Below are positions 1 to 9,997 of a stretch of 64,000 nt of DNA, piece by piece (the first letter of the stretch is position 1; every line of letters starts with the position of its first letter). Made by a program: the position numbers and the translations under genes. This DNA is from Janthinobacterium lividum (lineage in GTDB: Bacteria > Pseudomonadota > Gammaproteobacteria > Burkholderiales > Burkholderiaceae_D). The stretch lies in contig NZ_CP139976.1 in assembly GCF_034424625.1 (NCBI RefSeq), positions 5,394,001 to 5,458,000 of the forward strand, given 5' to 3'. The notes under the pieces were generated by a model. It searched no databases. It was given only the letters and a program-made list of their open reading frames with translations, and had not been told where the DNA came from.

Positions 1-181
1 GCGGAATTTGACCGTATCCCACGCTGGCAACATTCCTGGAAAAATCACACGCTTCCGTTGAAGCAAAAGCAAAACATGGTTACAGACCTCCATTCTGCCA
101 CTTTTTCCACACGGCAATACTCACCAATTTTCACAAGACACCGCTGCGCCACGTTTTACTATGCCGCAGGTCAAGGGAAAT
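1..181. other. left-edge intergenic sequence, no gene seen
   Basis: I see no convincing coding frame here. The open frames on both strands lack coding character and run into the lpdA region antisense. The segment lies downstream of the lpdA terminator and probably belongs to the intergenic space before a neighbour outside the window. Confidence 0.5.
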
Positions 182-210
182 AAAAAAACCGGGAACATGT
201 CCCGGTTTTT
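182..210 (-). terminator. Rho-independent terminator of the pdh operon
   Basis: A stem of AACCGGG and CCCGGTT closes around a short centre, with A/T tracts on both sides, so on the minus strand the hairpin is followed by a run of seven T. It lies about 20 bases after the lpdA stop codon and should end the aceE-aceF-lpdA transcript. The A-tract on the other side means it could also work in the opposite direction. Confidence 0.85.
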
Positions 211-232
211 CATACTGAAAGTTAACTCTTTA

Positions 233-2017
233 TCAGCGCTTGCGCGGCGGCGGCAAGTCCGTGCACACGCCTTCGTACACTTCCGCAGCCATCCCGATCG
301 ACTCGCCCAGGGTTGGATGCGGGTGGATGGTCTTGCCGATATCGGTGCCGTCGCAACCCATTTCGATGGCCAGCGCGATTTCACCGATCATGTCGCCCGC
401 ATGCGTGCCGACGATGGTGCCGCCGATGATGCGGTGCGTTTCCGCGTCGAACAGCAGCTTGGTGAAGCCTTCGGCACGGCCATTGGCCACGGCGCGGCCG
501 GAAGCGGCCCAAGGGAAGTGGCCCTTCTCGACCTTGATGCCCTTGGCTTTCGCTTCGTCTTCCGTGATGCCGGCCCATGCCACTTCCGGATCCGTGTAGG
601 CGACCGACGGGATCACCTTGACGTCGAAGTGCGACTTCTGGCCGGCAGCGGCTTCCGCTGCCACGTGGCCTTCATGCACGGCCTTGTGCGCCAGCATCGG
701 CTGGCCCACCAGGTCGCCGATGGCGAAGATGTTCGGCACGTTGGTGCGCATCTGGCTGTCGACGTTGATGAAACCGCGGTCCGTCACCTGCACGCCGGCC
801 TTGTCGGCGGCAATCTTCTTGCCGTTCGGGCTGCGGCCCACGGCGACGAGCACCAGGTCGTAGACTTGCGGCGCCGGTGCCGTGGCACCCGCTTCGGCTG
901 CTTCGAACGTGACCTTGATGCCTTCCGGCAGCGCCTCGACGGCCACCGTCTTGGTCTTGGTCATGATGTTGTCGAAGCGCTTCTCATTGAACTTCTGCCA
1001 CACCTTGACGGCGTCGCGGTCCGCGCCCTGCATCAGGCCATCCATCATTTCAACCACGTCGATGCGCGCGCCGAAGGTGGAATACACGGTCGCCATTTCC
1101 AGGCCGATGATGCCGCCGCCGATGACCAGCATGCGTTTCGGGATCTGGCGCAATTCCAGCGCGCCCGTCGAATCGACGATGCGCGGGTCTTCCGGCACGA
1201 ATGGCAGCTTCACCACGGACGAACCGGCCGCGATGATGGCTTGCTTGAACTGCACGACTTTTTTCGAACCGTCGCCTGCCGTCACTTCGATATGGTTCGC
1301 GGAGAGGAACTGGCCCACGCCCGTGACGACTTGCGTCTTGCGCGCCTTGGCCATGCCGGCAAGGCCGCCCGTCATGTTCTTGATCACGCCTTCCTTGTAA
1401 GCGCGGACCTGGTCGATATCGATGGTCGGCTTGGCAAACGTCACGCCCGTGTTCGACATGTGCGCCGTTTCATCGATGACGGAAGCGACGTGCAGCAGCG
1501 CCTTGGACGGGATGCAGCCCACGTTCAGGCACACGCCGCCCAGGGTGGCGTAGCGCTCGACGATGACGGTGCTCATGCCCAGGTCGGCCGCGCGGAACGC
1601 CGCCGAATAGCCGCCGGGACCGCCGCCCAATACCATCATGTCGACATCGATGTCGACCTGGCCGCTGTAATTGCCGGCCGGGATGGCGGCAACGGCTGCC
1701 GGTGCTGCCGCCGGGGCAGCCGCCGGAGCTGCTGCCGCAGGTGCAGGAGCCGCCGCAGGAGCGGCAGCAGCCGCACCTTCAGCTGCTTCCACCACCAGCA
1801 GCGCGCTGCCTTCGGCGATCTTGTCGCCGACCTTGACCTTGACTTCCTTGACGACACCCGCGTGGGTCGATGGAATCTCCATGCTGGCCTTGTCCGATTC
1901 GACCGTGATCAGGGACTGGTCCACCTTGATGGTGTCGCCGACCTTGACCATCAGTTCGATGACTTCGACTTCCTTGAAGTCGCCGATATTCGGTACTTTT
2001 ACCTCTACTGTGCTCAT
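233..2017 (-). CDS. lpdA: dihydrolipoyl dehydrogenase (E3) with N-terminal lipoyl domain
   Basis: This is the E3 subunit of the pyruvate dehydrogenase complex: an FAD enzyme that re-oxidises dihydrolipoyl groups with NAD+ in the cytoplasm. The 594-residue protein starts with a lipoyl domain (residues 1-78, lipoyl lysine K43 in ESDKAS), then an Ala/Pro linker to about 118, then the E3 core. The core shows the FAD-binding GGGPGG near 135, the redox disulfide motif [13 protein letters not shown], a second nucleotide-binding GGGIIGLE and the C-terminal HPHPTLGE that supplies the active-site base. I chose the ATG at 2017 because it begins the lipoyl domain; a longer upstream frame would run into aceF. 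It is the last gene of the operon, 10 bases after aceF. A lipoyl-domain E3 is known from Neisseria and other betaproteobacteria. Confidence 0.97.
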   Translation of the reverse strand: MSTVEVKVPNIGDFKEVEVIELMVKVGDTIKVDQSLITVESDKASMEIPSTHAGVVKEVKVKVGDKIAEGSALLVVEAAEGAAAAAPAAAPAPAAAAPAAAPAAAPAAVAAIPAGNYSGQVDIDVDMMVLGGGPGGYSAAFRAADLGMSTVIVERYATLGGVCLNVGCIPSKALLHVASVIDETAHMSNTGVTFAKPTIDIDQVRAYKEGVIKNMTGGLAGMAKARKTQVVTGVGQFLSANHIEVTAGDGSKKVVQFKQAIIAAGSSVVKLPFVPEDPRIVDSTGALELRQIPKRMLVIGGGIIGLEMATVYSTFGARIDVVEMMDGLMQGADRDAVKVWQKFNEKRFDNIMTKTKTVAVEALPEGIKVTFEAAEAGATAPAPQVYDLVLVAVGRSPNGKKIAADKAGVQVTDRGFINVDSQMRTNVPNIFAIGDLVGQPMLAHKAVHEGHVAAEAAAGQKSHFDVKVIPSVAYTDPEVAWAGITEDEAKAKGIKVEKGHFPWAASGRAVANGRAEGFTKLLFDAETHRIIGGTIVGTHAGDMIGEIALAIEMGCDGTDIGKTIHPHPTLGESIGMAAEVYEGVCTDLPPPRKR

Positions 2018-2027
2018 CAATCGCTCC

Positions 2028-3698
2028 TTACAGCAGAATTTTGCGCATGTCGGCCAGGACTTCGCCGAGGTACACGGAGAATCGCGCGCCCATCGCGCCA
2101 TCGACCACGCGGTGGTCGTAGGACAGCGAGGTGCCCATCATCAGGCGTGGCTGGAAGGCCTTGCCATCCCATACCGGCTTGATCGAGGCTTTCGACAGGC
2201 CCAGGATCGCCACTTCCGGCGCATTGACGATAGGCGTGAAGTGCGTGCCGCCGATGCCGCCCAGGGACGAAATCGTGAAGCTGGCGCCCTGCATGTCGGC
2301 CGGTTTCAGCTTGCCTTCGCGCGCTTGCAGCGACAGTTCCGTCATTTCGCGGGCGATCTGCGAAACCGACTTCTGGTCCGCGCCCTTGATCACCGGTACC
2401 ACCAGGCCATTCGGCGTGTCGGCCGCGAAGCCGATGTTGTAGTACTGCTTGAGGATCAGGTTTTCGCCCTTGGCGTCGAGCGAAGCGTTAAACGCGGGGA
2501 ATTTCTTCAGCGCGGCGACGGACGCCTTGATGACGAATGCCAGCATGGTCAGCTTGGCTGCATCCTTGTTCTTCGCATTGGCGGCGTTGGTGTCGACGCG
2601 GAACGCTTCCAGGTCCGTCACGTCCGCTTCGTCGAACTGCGTGACGTGCGGGATCATGACCCAGTTGCGGTGCAGGTTCGGACCCGAGATTTTCTTGATG
2701 CGCGACAGCGGCAGCAATTCGGTCGTGCCGAACTTGCTGAAGTCCAGCGACGGCCATGGCAGCAGGTCCAGACCCACGCCCGAACCGGCTTTGGCGGCCG
2801 GCGCATTTGGCGCGGCGACGGCGCCCGACATCACGCCCTTGACGAAGTTCTGCACGTCTTCCTGGGTGATGCGGCCTTTCGGACCGGAACCGCCCACGCG
2901 GGCCAGGTCCACGCCCAGTTCGCGCGCGAACTTGCGGATCGATGGCGACGCGTGCGCCAGCTTGCCATTTGCGGCAGGCGCGGCGGCGGGAGCTGGTGCG
3001 GCAGCAGGTGCTGCGGCAGGCGCCAGCGCCGAAGCGACGGCGGCCGCTGGTGCGGCGGCAGCTTGCGCGGCAGGTGCAGGTGCAGCAGCGGCAGGAGCAG
3101 CGCCGCCCGTCGTTTCCACGACCAGTACCAGCGAACCCTTGGCAACCTTGTCGCCAACCTTGACTTTCAATTCCTTGACGATACCGGCATGGCTCGATGG
3201 GATTTCCATGCTGGCCTTGTCCGATTCGACCGTCAGCAGCGACTGGTCGACCTTGATGCTGTCGCCGACCTTGACCATCAATTCGATGACTTCGACTTCC
3301 TTGAAGTCGCCGATATCGGGCACGGTCACTTCCACCAGCGCAGGCGCGCCGGCAGGGGCGGCAGGTGCAGCGGCGGCGGGGGCGGCTTCAGCGGCAGGTG
3401 CAGGTGCTGCAGCGGCGGGTGCCGGTGCAGCGGCAGGCGCGGCCGTAGCGGACGCATCATCCGCCACTTCCAGCAGCAGGACCAGCGAACCTTCGGCGAT
3501 CTTGTCGCCCACGTTGACTTTCAATTCCTTGACGACACCGGCGTGGCTCGATGGAATTTCCATGCTGGCCTTGTCCGATTCGACCGTGATCAGGGACTGG
3601 TCAACCTTGACCGTATCGCCTGGCTTGACCATCAGTTCAATGATCTCGACTTCCTTGAAATCGCCGATATCCGGGACTTTGACTTCCACAATGCTCAT
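2028..3698 (-). CDS. aceF: dihydrolipoyl acetyltransferase (E2) of pyruvate dehydrogenase
   Basis: This is the E2 core of pyruvate dehydrogenase, which transfers the acetyl group from lipoyl to CoA. The 556-residue protein has two lipoyl domains (about 1-78 and 115-190, each with an ESDKAS lysine site). They are joined by Ala/Pro-rich swinging-arm linkers. A peripheral subunit-binding domain follows near 250-285 ([14 protein letters not shown]), then the catalytic domain with the active-site motif HRVVDG near the C-terminus. The ATG at 3698 is chosen because it opens the first lipoyl domain. It is the middle gene of aceE-aceF-lpdA. A 94-base spacer carrying a strong hairpin separates it from aceE. 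Confidence 0.97.
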   Translation of the reverse strand: MSIVEVKVPDIGDFKEVEIIELMVKPGDTVKVDQSLITVESDKASMEIPSSHAGVVKELKVNVGDKIAEGSLVLLLEVADDASATAAPAAAPAPAAAAPAPAAEAAPAAAAPAAPAGAPALVEVTVPDIGDFKEVEVIELMVKVGDSIKVDQSLLTVESDKASMEIPSSHAGIVKELKVKVGDKVAKGSLVLVVETTGGAAPAAAAPAPAAQAAAAPAAAVASALAPAAAPAAAPAPAAAPAANGKLAHASPSIRKFARELGVDLARVGGSGPKGRITQEDVQNFVKGVMSGAVAAPNAPAAKAGSGVGLDLLPWPSLDFSKFGTTELLPLSRIKKISGPNLHRNWVMIPHVTQFDEADVTDLEAFRVDTNAANAKNKDAAKLTMLAFVIKASVAALKKFPAFNASLDAKGENLILKQYYNIGFAADTPNGLVVPVIKGADQKSVSQIAREMTELSLQAREGKLKPADMQGASFTISSLGGIGGTHFTPIVNAPEVAILGLSKASIKPVWDGKAFQPRLMMGTSLSYDHRVVDGAMGARFSVYLGEVLADMRKILL

Positions 3699-3727
3699 AG
3701 CTTGCTCCGTTATTTTATTTGTCAGAT

Positions 3728-3783
3728 GGACCCGCACACACGCCAGGGCGGCACTTTCGCACCGCCCTGGCATCATCGGGTCC
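3728..3783 (-). other. nested hairpin between aceE and aceF
   Basis: A perfect 10-bp stem (GCCAGGGCGG at 3742-3751 with CCGCCCTGGC at 3762-3771) is bracketed by an outer complementary pair, GGACCC at 3728-3733 and GGGTCC at 3778-3783. No T-tract follows on the minus strand, so it is more likely an mRNA processing, stability or partial attenuation element within the operon than a full terminator. Confidence 0.6.
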
Positions 3784-3792
3784 GCACAACGA

Positions 3793-6489
3793 TTACTGGG
3801 TCACCGGATTCGGTTTGTTCGCGTCGATGCCGTACTTGGCGATCGCCTGCTCCACCACCGACACGTCGATCTTGCCTTCGTCTGCCAGCGATTTGAGCGC
3901 GGCCACGGTGACATAATAACGGTTCACTTCGAAGAACTCGCGCAGCTTGGCGCGGCTGTCCGAGCGGCCAAAGCCATCGGTGCCCAGCACTTTATAAGTG
4001 CGGCCCTTCGGCATGAAGGCGCGGATCTGTTCTGCAAACGCGCGCATGTAGTCGGTCGTGGCGACGATCGGGCCGTCCGTGTCCTGCATCAGCGACGTCA
4101 CGTACGGCACGCGCTGCTCTTTCGACGGGTTGACCATGTTCCAGCGTTCCGCATCCTGGCCATCGCGGGCCACCAGGGTCAGCGACGGCGCCGACCACAC
4201 GTCCGCAGCCACGCCCCAGTCGTTTTGCAGCAATTCGGCGGCGAAGATCGATTCGCGCAGGATGGTGCCGCAACCGATCAGCTGTACGCGCAGCTTGGCG
4301 TCAGCCTGGCCTTCCTGCAGCTTGTACATGCCTTTCAGGATGCCTTCTTCCTGGCCTGGCTTGATGCCTGGCTGGGCGTAGTTTTCGTTCATGATCGTGA
4401 TGTAGTAGAACACATCTTCCTGGTTGGCGATCATGCGGCGCAGGCCGTCCTGGATGATGACGGCGACTTCATGGCTGAAGGTCGGATCGTACGGCATGCA
4501 GGTCGGGATGGTCGCGGCGAAGATATGGCTGTGGCCATCTTCGTGCTGCAAGCCTTCGCCGTTCAGGGTCGTACGGCCAGCCGTGCCGCCCATCAGGAAG
4601 CCACGGGCGCGCATGTCGGCCGAAGCCCACACCTGGTCGCCGATGCGCTGGAAGCCGAACATCGAGTAGAAGGTGTAGAACGGGATCATGATGCGGTCGT
4701 TGGTCGAATACGACGTCGCCGCGGCAATCCACGAGCTCATGCCGCCCGCTTCGTTGATGCCTTCTTGCAGGATCTGGCCAGCCTTGTCTTCGCGGTAGTA
4801 CATGACCTGGTCTTTGTCGACCGGCTCGTACAACTGGCCTTTCGGGTTGTAGATGCCGATCTGGCGGAACAGGCCTTCCATGCCGAAGGTACGCGATTCA
4901 TCGACCAGGATAGGCACCACGCGCTGCCCCAGGTTCGGGTCTTTCAGCAGGGTCGAAATGACGCGCACGAACGCTTGCGTGGTCGAGATTTCGCGGCCTT
5001 CCGGCGTCGCTTCCAGCACGTTCTTGAAGGCGTCCAGGCCAGGCACCGGCAGGGTTTCTTCCGACTTCTGGCGGCGCTGCGGCAGGTAGCCGCCCAGGGC
5101 CTTGCGGCGCTCGTGCAGGTAGACCATTTCCGGCGCGTCGTCGGCCGGCTTGAAGAACGGGATGTCGGCCAGCTTGTCGTCAGGGATAGGCAGCGAGAAG
5201 CGGTCGCGCATTTCGCGGATGGCTTCGTCGTCCAGTTTTTTCGTCTGGTGCGCCGTGTTGCGCGCTTCGCCGGACTTGCCCATGCCGTAGCCCTTGATGG
5301 TTTTCACCAGCAGGACGGTTGGCTGGCCCTTGTGTTCCTGGGCGATCTTGAATGCCGCGTAGATCTTGTGCGGATCGTGACCGCCACGGGTCAGGCGCCA
5401 GATGTCGTCGTCCGTCATGTTGGCAACCATTTCCAGCAGCTTCGGATGCTTGCCGAAGAAGTGCTTGCGCACGTAGGCGCCATCTTTCGCCTTGTAGTTC
5501 TGGTATTCGCCGTCGACGGTTTCCATCATCACGCGCTGCAGGATGCCTTCCTTGTCCTGTGCCAGCAGGGCGTCCCAGCCCGGGCCCCAGATGACCTTGA
5601 CGACGTTCCAGCCGGCGCCGCGGAATTCGCCTTCCAGCTCCTGGATGATCTTGGTATTGCCGCGCACAGGGCCGTCCAGGCGCTGCAGGTTGCAGTTGAC
5701 CACGATGACCAGGTTGTCGAGCATGTCGCGCGCGGCCAGGCCGATCGCGCCCAGCGATTCCGGCTCGTCCATCTCGCCGTCGCCGCAGAAGGCCCAGACC
5801 TTGCGGTTGTCGGTCTTGGCGATGCCGCGTGCGTGCAGGTATTTCAGGAAGCGCGCTTGGTAGATCGCCATGTGCGGGCCCAGGCCCATCGACACGGTCG
5901 GGAACTGCCAGAAGTCAGGCATCAGCTTTGGATGCGGGTACGAAGACAGGCCCTTGCCGTCGACTTCCTTGCGGAAGTTCAGCATTTGCTCTTCCGTCAA
6001 ACGTCCTTCGAGGAAGGCGCGCGCGTAGACGCCGGGCGAGGAGTGGCCCTGGATGTACAGCAGGTCGCCGCCGTGGTCGGCCGTTGGCGCGTGCCAGAAA
6101 TGGTTGAAACCGATGCCGAGCATGTTCGCCAGCGAAGCGAACGAGGACAAGTGGCCGCCCAGGTCGCCGTCGGCGCGGTTGGCCTTGACGACCATGGCCA
6201 TGGCGTTCCAGCGCATCCACGAGCGCAGGCGCTCTTCGTATTCCAGGTTGCCGGGACAGTGTGCTTCTTGCTTGGTGGGGATGGTATTGACGTAGGCGGT
6301 GGTGCTGGAGAACGGAATCTGGGCGCCGCGGCGGCGAGCCAGGTCAACCATGCGCTCCATCAGGTAATGCGCGCGCTCCGGACCTTCATTTTCCAGAACG
6401 GCTTCGAGCGCGTCCAGCCACTCCTTGGTTTCCTGCATATCCGGGTCGGTGCCGATCTGTGTCGTTACCTGGTTCAGTTGAGCTGACAT
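3793..6489 (-). CDS. aceE: pyruvate dehydrogenase E1 component, homodimeric type
   Basis: The thiamine-diphosphate enzyme decarboxylates pyruvate and reductively acetylates the lipoyl groups of AceF. At 898 residues it has the normal length for the homodimeric AceE type. The ThDP/Mg motif is visible as GDGEMDEPES followed about 25 residues later by NCNLQRLDGPV. The family block DADDP is not needed for the call; the sequence WNAMAMV and the SSFAS.A...GIGFNHF stretch also fit AceE. The ATG at 6489 has an AAGGAG ribosome-binding site 8 bases upstream. It is the first gene of the pdh operon, with a good sigma-70 promoter about 100 bases upstream. Confidence 0.97.
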   Translation of the reverse strand: MSAQLNQVTTQIGTDPDMQETKEWLDALEAVLENEGPERAHYLMERMVDLARRRGAQIPFSSTTAYVNTIPTKQEAHCPGNLEYEERLRSWMRWNAMAMVVKANRADGDLGGHLSSFASLANMLGIGFNHFWHAPTADHGGDLLYIQGHSSPGVYARAFLEGRLTEEQMLNFRKEVDGKGLSSYPHPKLMPDFWQFPTVSMGLGPHMAIYQARFLKYLHARGIAKTDNRKVWAFCGDGEMDEPESLGAIGLAARDMLDNLVIVVNCNLQRLDGPVRGNTKIIQELEGEFRGAGWNVVKVIWGPGWDALLAQDKEGILQRVMMETVDGEYQNYKAKDGAYVRKHFFGKHPKLLEMVANMTDDDIWRLTRGGHDPHKIYAAFKIAQEHKGQPTVLLVKTIKGYGMGKSGEARNTAHQTKKLDDEAIREMRDRFSLPIPDDKLADIPFFKPADDAPEMVYLHERRKALGGYLPQRRQKSEETLPVPGLDAFKNVLEATPEGREISTTQAFVRVISTLLKDPNLGQRVVPILVDESRTFGMEGLFRQIGIYNPKGQLYEPVDKDQVMYYREDKAGQILQEGINEAGGMSSWIAAATSYSTNDRIMIPFYTFYSMFGFQRIGDQVWASADMRARGFLMGGTAGRTTLNGEGLQHEDGHSHIFAATIPTCMPYDPTFSHEVAVIIQDGLRRMIANQEDVFYYITIMNENYAQPGIKPGQEEGILKGMYKLQEGQADAKLRVQLIGCGTILRESIFAAELLQNDWGVAADVWSAPSLTLVARDGQDAERWNMVNPSKEQRVPYVTSLMQDTDGPIVATTDYMRAFAEQIRAFMPKGRTYKVLGTDGFGRSDSRAKLREFFEVNRYYVTVAALKSLADEGKIDVSVVEQAIAKYGIDANKPNPVTQ

Positions 6490-6558
6490 CTGTTGAGTCT
6501 CCTTTGTGAACGCCCCACCCCGATTTTCCGGATCGCTGTCGGACGGTATTTCGCTGAT

Positions 6559-6611
6559 TATTTACTATTAAGTCGGTTTAGTGTGGGGATTCTAACAGCG
6601 TATTTACTATT
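6559..6611. repeat. 11-bp direct repeats at the aceE promoter
   Basis: The sequence TATTTACTATT occurs exactly at 6559-6569 and again at 6601-6611. Start-to-start spacing is 42 bp, about four helical turns. One copy lies in the spacer between the -10 and -35 boxes of the aceE promoter; the other lies in the transcribed leader. They look like a paired binding site for an unidentified regulator of the pdh operon. Confidence 0.55.
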
Positions 6612-6617
6612 TTTCAA
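6589..6617 (-). promoter_or_regulatory. sigma-70 promoter of aceE-aceF-lpdA
   Basis: Read on the minus strand, TTGAAA (6612-6617) and TAGAAT (6589-6594) are separated by exactly 17 bases, a near-consensus sigma-70 promoter. The predicted start is near 6582, leaving a leader of about 90 bases before the aceE ATG. Confidence 0.75.
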
Positions 6618-7029
6618 ATTACGATATAGCATTTCACATCATGAAATCACCCTATGAAATTTATGCTGCACTGCCGCAAATTCTGTCCGGAAATTAGGGT
6701 GATCAGAGTAGCAAATAGCGCCGAAACCGGAAAACTTGCATGCCCTGGCCGCCCCTGCTCTACGAGCACATCAGCAAACCGAATTAACACCCCAGTCGTC
6801 CGCACAGGCATACCGGGCCAAGCAGGCCTGAAAAATGTCGAGGGCAAGGCGCGGCGACGCAGACAGTACGCATGTACGGCAAGGAGCTACAACGCCGCCA
6901 TCGGCATTTTCTCAGGCTCGCGTCTCTGGCCCGCTGTTGTTACGCCTTTGCATAGCCAAAACCGCCCCTTTGCGCCGCCCGGCTTTATAATCTGACTTTT
7001 CCCTCCTACCAGCTCTCAGCCTCCCTACC
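6618..7029. other. intergenic region between aceE and folD
   Basis: No gene is supported in this stretch: the open frames are short and unlike known families. A TATAAT at 6986-6991, about 40 bases before the folD ATG, may be the -10 of folD, but I could not find a matching -35 at 16-18 bases. Confidence 0.4.
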
Positions 7030-7875
7030 ATGCCAGCACAACTGATCGACGGAATCGCCCTCTCCCAAAAACTGCGCAGCGAGATCGCCACGCGCGCCGC
7101 CGCCCTCACGGCCAAGGGCACCCAGCCCGGTCTGGCCGTGATCCTCGTCGGCGAAGACCCGGCCAGCCAGGTGTATGTCCGCAACAAGGTCAAGGCGTGC
7201 GGCGACGTGGGTTTCCACTCGGTGCTGGAAAAATATGAAGCGGACCTGCCTGAAGCGGACTTGCTGGCACGCATCGCCAGCCTGAACGCGGATCCCGCCA
7301 TCCACGGCATCCTCGTGCAGATGCCCTTGCCCAAGCACATCAACCCGCACAAGGTCATCGAAGCGATCGCCACGACGAAAGACGTGGATGGCTATTCCGT
7401 CTTGAGCGCCGGCGAACTGATGACGGGCTTGCCCGGCTTCCGCCCTTGCACGCCGTATGGCTGCATGAAACTGATCGAAAGCACGGGCGTGGACTTGCGC
7501 GGCAAGCACGCCGTCGTCATCGGCCGCAGCAACACCGTCGGCAAGCCGATGGCCCTGCTGCTCTTGCAAGCGAACGCTACCGTCACCATCTGCCATAGTG
7601 CGACACCGGACTTGGGCCTGTACACGCGCCAGGCGGACGTCGTCGTCGCCGCCGTCGGCCGCCGCAACACCCTGACGGCCGACATGGTCCGTCCGGGCGC
7701 CATCGTGATCGACGTGGGCATGAACCGCGACGATAACGGCAAGCTGTGCGGCGACGTGGATTTTGCCGGCGTGAAAGACGTCGCGTCGCACATCACGCCC
7801 GTGCCGGGTGGCGTGGGGCCGATGACCATCACGATGTTATTGATGAATACCGTCGAGGCGGCAGAGCGCGTGTAA
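7030..7875 (+). CDS. folD: bifunctional methylenetetrahydrofolate dehydrogenase / cyclohydrolase
   Basis: FolD interconverts 5,10-methylene-, 5,10-methenyl- and 10-formyl-tetrahydrofolate in the cytoplasm, with NADP. The 281-residue protein is full length. The family motifs [14 protein letters not shown] near residue 40, [13 protein letters not shown] near 95 and the NADP-binding segment [13 protein letters not shown] near 165 are visible, as is the C-terminal [11 protein letters not shown] signature. The gene stands alone on the plus strand and ends at a GC-rich terminator. The ATG at 7030 is the natural start, as the conserved PAQLIDG region follows at once. Confidence 0.97.
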   Translation: MPAQLIDGIALSQKLRSEIATRAAALTAKGTQPGLAVILVGEDPASQVYVRNKVKACGDVGFHSVLEKYEADLPEADLLARIASLNADPAIHGILVQMPLPKHINPHKVIEAIATTKDVDGYSVLSAGELMTGLPGFRPCTPYGCMKLIESTGVDLRGKHAVVIGRSNTVGKPMALLLLQANATVTICHSATPDLGLYTRQADVVVAAVGRRNTLTADMVRPGAIVIDVGMNRDDNGKLCGDVDFAGVKDVASHITPVPGGVGPMTITMLLMNTVEAAERV

Positions 7876-7882
7876 AAACACC

Positions 7883-7905
7883 GGGGCGGCCTGACCGCCC
7901 CTTTT
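7883..7905 (+). terminator. terminator of folD
   Basis: GGGGCGG (7883-7889) pairs with CCGCCCC (7895-7901) over a 5-base loop and is followed by TTTT. It lies 7 bases after the folD stop and 17 bases before the next start codon, so it should limit read-through into prlC. Confidence 0.75.
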
Positions 7906-7922
7906 AATATATGGAACCGACG

Positions 7923-9992
7923 ATGAATACCAATCCCCTGCTTGATTTTTCCGGCCTGCCACGCTTCGACGCGATCACGCACGAGCATGTCACGCCTGCC
8001 ATCGATACCTTGCTGGCCCAGGCGCGCGCCACGGTGGCGCAGCTGGAAGCGCCCATGGAAGAAGTAAGCTGGGAGAACTTCGTTGCGCCCCAGGACCAGA
8101 TCGCCGAAACCCTGGGCCGCGCCTGGAGCATCGTCAACCACCTCAACAGCGTGATCGATACGCCCGAGCTGCGCGCCGCCTACAATGCGAACCAGCCCAA
8201 GGTGACGGAATTCTGGACCGAGCTGGGCCAGAACGAAATCCTCTTCGGCAAATACAAGCAATTGCAGGCGCGCGCCGATTTCGCCAGCCTGTCGCCAGCG
8301 CGCCGCCGCATCGTCGACAATGCCGTGCGCGATTTCCGCCTCGGTGGCGCCGAGTTGCCCGAGGACAAGAAAGAGCGCTTTGGCGCCATCCAGGAAGAAC
8401 ATGCGGCCGTCTCGACGCGCTTTTCCGAAAACGTGCTCGACGCCACCAATGACTACAAGCTGCTGGTCGAGAGCGAAGCTGAACTGGCCGGCTTGCCCGA
8501 CGACGTGAAGGCGGCCGCGCGCGCCGCCGCCGAAAAGGCTGGCAAAGCGGGCTATGAATTCTCGCTGCACTTTCCCTCTTACTACCCGATCCTGCAATTT
8601 GCCGACAACCGCGCGCTGCGCGAAACCATCTATCGCGCCAACGCCACCAAGGCCTCGGACCAAGGTGACGTCTTCAGCAAAAAAGAGGACTGGGACAATA
8701 CGCACAACATCGTCACTCTGTTGCAATTGCGCGACGAAGAGGCAAAACTGCTCGGCTACGCCAATTTCGCCGAAGTGTCGCTGGTCTCCAAGATGGCCAC
8801 CTCGCCCGCGCAAGTGATCGCGTTCCTGGAAGACCTGGCGAAACGCGCGCGCCCGTTCGCCGAGAAAGACTTGACAGAACTAAAACAATTCGCGAAGGAA
8901 GAGCTAGGCATTGCGGAACTGCAAGCGTGGGACGTGCCTTACGCTTCCGAAAAACTGCAGGAACGCCGCTACGCATTCTCGGCCCAGGAAGTCAAACAGT
9001 ACTTCCCTGAACACAAGGTGATCGACGGCCTGTTCCGCCAGATCCAGAACCTGTTCGCCGTCGAGATCAAGCCCGATACGGCGCCCGTGTGGCACCAGGA
9101 CGTGCGTTTCTACCGCATCGAGCGCGACGGCCAGCTGGTCGGCCAGTTCTACCTGGACCTGTATGCGCGCGCGGGGAAAAGCGGCGGCGCCTGGATGGAC
9201 GACGCGCGCGGACGACGCGCCGACGCGCAACACGTGCAAACGCCGATCGCTTATCTCACCTGCAATTTCACGGAACCGGCCGTGGTCGACGGCAAGATAC
9301 AGCCAGCCCTGTTCACGCACGATGAAGTGATCACCCTGTTCCACGAATTCGGCCACGGCCTGCACCACATGTTGACGGTGGTCGACGAGCTGGGCGTGTC
9401 GGGCATTGCCGGCGTCGAATGGGATGCTGTGGAACTGCCGTCGCAATTCATGGAAAACTTCTGCTGGGAATGGGACGTGCTCGAGCACATGACGGCGCAT
9501 GCCGTCACGGGCGCGCCGCTGCCGCGCGCGCTGTACGACAAGATGCTGGCCGCCAAGAATTTCCAGTCCGGCTTGCAAACCCTGCGCCAGGTGGAGTTTT
9601 CCTTGCTCGACATGCATTTGCACTATGACTACGATGCCAGCACGGGCCAAAGCGTGCAGCAACTGATCGACGGCGTGCGCGCCAAGTTTTCGCTGCTCAT
9701 CCCGCCCCCGTTCAACCGCTTCCAGAATGCCTTTGGACATATCTTCTCCGGCGGCTATGCGGCTGGCTACTACAGCTACAAATGGGCCGAGGTGCTGTCC
9801 GCCGACGCCTATGCAGCGTTTGAAGAAGCCAGGGCGCTGGGACCGGCCGCCACCACGGCGGCAGGCAAGCGCTACCTGCAAGAAATCCTGTCCGTCGGCG
9901 GCTCGCGCCCCGCGCTGGAATCGTTCACGGCCTTCCGTGGCCGCGAGCCGTCCATCGACGCCCTGCTGCGCCACAGCGGCATGGCCGCTTGA
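7923..9992 (+). CDS. prlC: oligopeptidase A, M3 family metallopeptidase
   Basis: This zinc endopeptidase of the cytoplasm degrades short peptides, including cleaved signal peptides. The 689-residue protein has the expected family length. The M3 zinc motif HEFGH is visible in LFHEFGHGLHHML near residue 475, with the third ligand in the following GVEWDAVELPSQFMENF block, which is highly typical of PrlC/OpdA. An ATG at 7911 is also in frame, but 7923 has a GGAA 6 bases upstream and gives the usual N-terminus (MNTNPLLDF). The stop codon is 5 bases before holC. Confidence 0.95.
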   Translation: MNTNPLLDFSGLPRFDAITHEHVTPAIDTLLAQARATVAQLEAPMEEVSWENFVAPQDQIAETLGRAWSIVNHLNSVIDTPELRAAYNANQPKVTEFWTELGQNEILFGKYKQLQARADFASLSPARRRIVDNAVRDFRLGGAELPEDKKERFGAIQEEHAAVSTRFSENVLDATNDYKLLVESEAELAGLPDDVKAAARAAAEKAGKAGYEFSLHFPSYYPILQFADNRALRETIYRANATKASDQGDVFSKKEDWDNTHNIVTLLQLRDEEAKLLGYANFAEVSLVSKMATSPAQVIAFLEDLAKRARPFAEKDLTELKQFAKEELGIAELQAWDVPYASEKLQERRYAFSAQEVKQYFPEHKVIDGLFRQIQNLFAVEIKPDTAPVWHQDVRFYRIERDGQLVGQFYLDLYARAGKSGGAWMDDARGRRADAQHVQTPIAYLTCNFTEPAVVDGKIQPALFTHDEVITLFHEFGHGLHHMLTVVDELGVSGIAGVEWDAVELPSQFMENFCWEWDVLEHMTAHAVTGAPLPRALYDKMLAAKNFQSGLQTLRQVEFSLLDMHLHYDYDASTGQSVQQLIDGVRAKFSLLIPPPFNRFQNAFGHIFSGGYAAGYYSYKWAEVLSADAYAAFEEARALGPAATTAAGKRYLQEILSVGGSRPALESFTAFRGREPSIDALLRHSGMAA

Positions 9993-9997
9993 TCGCC

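Noticed and set aside
161..2182. A 673-residue open frame on the plus strand opposite lpdA
   Set aside because: It is antisense to a clear lpdA gene, rich in His/Arg/Asp as shadow frames of GC-rich genes are, and resembles no protein family.
2449..6486. A 1345-residue plus-strand open frame opposite aceE and aceF
   Set aside because: It runs antisense to two unambiguous genes; its length reflects high GC3 coding, and its composition is that of a shadow frame.
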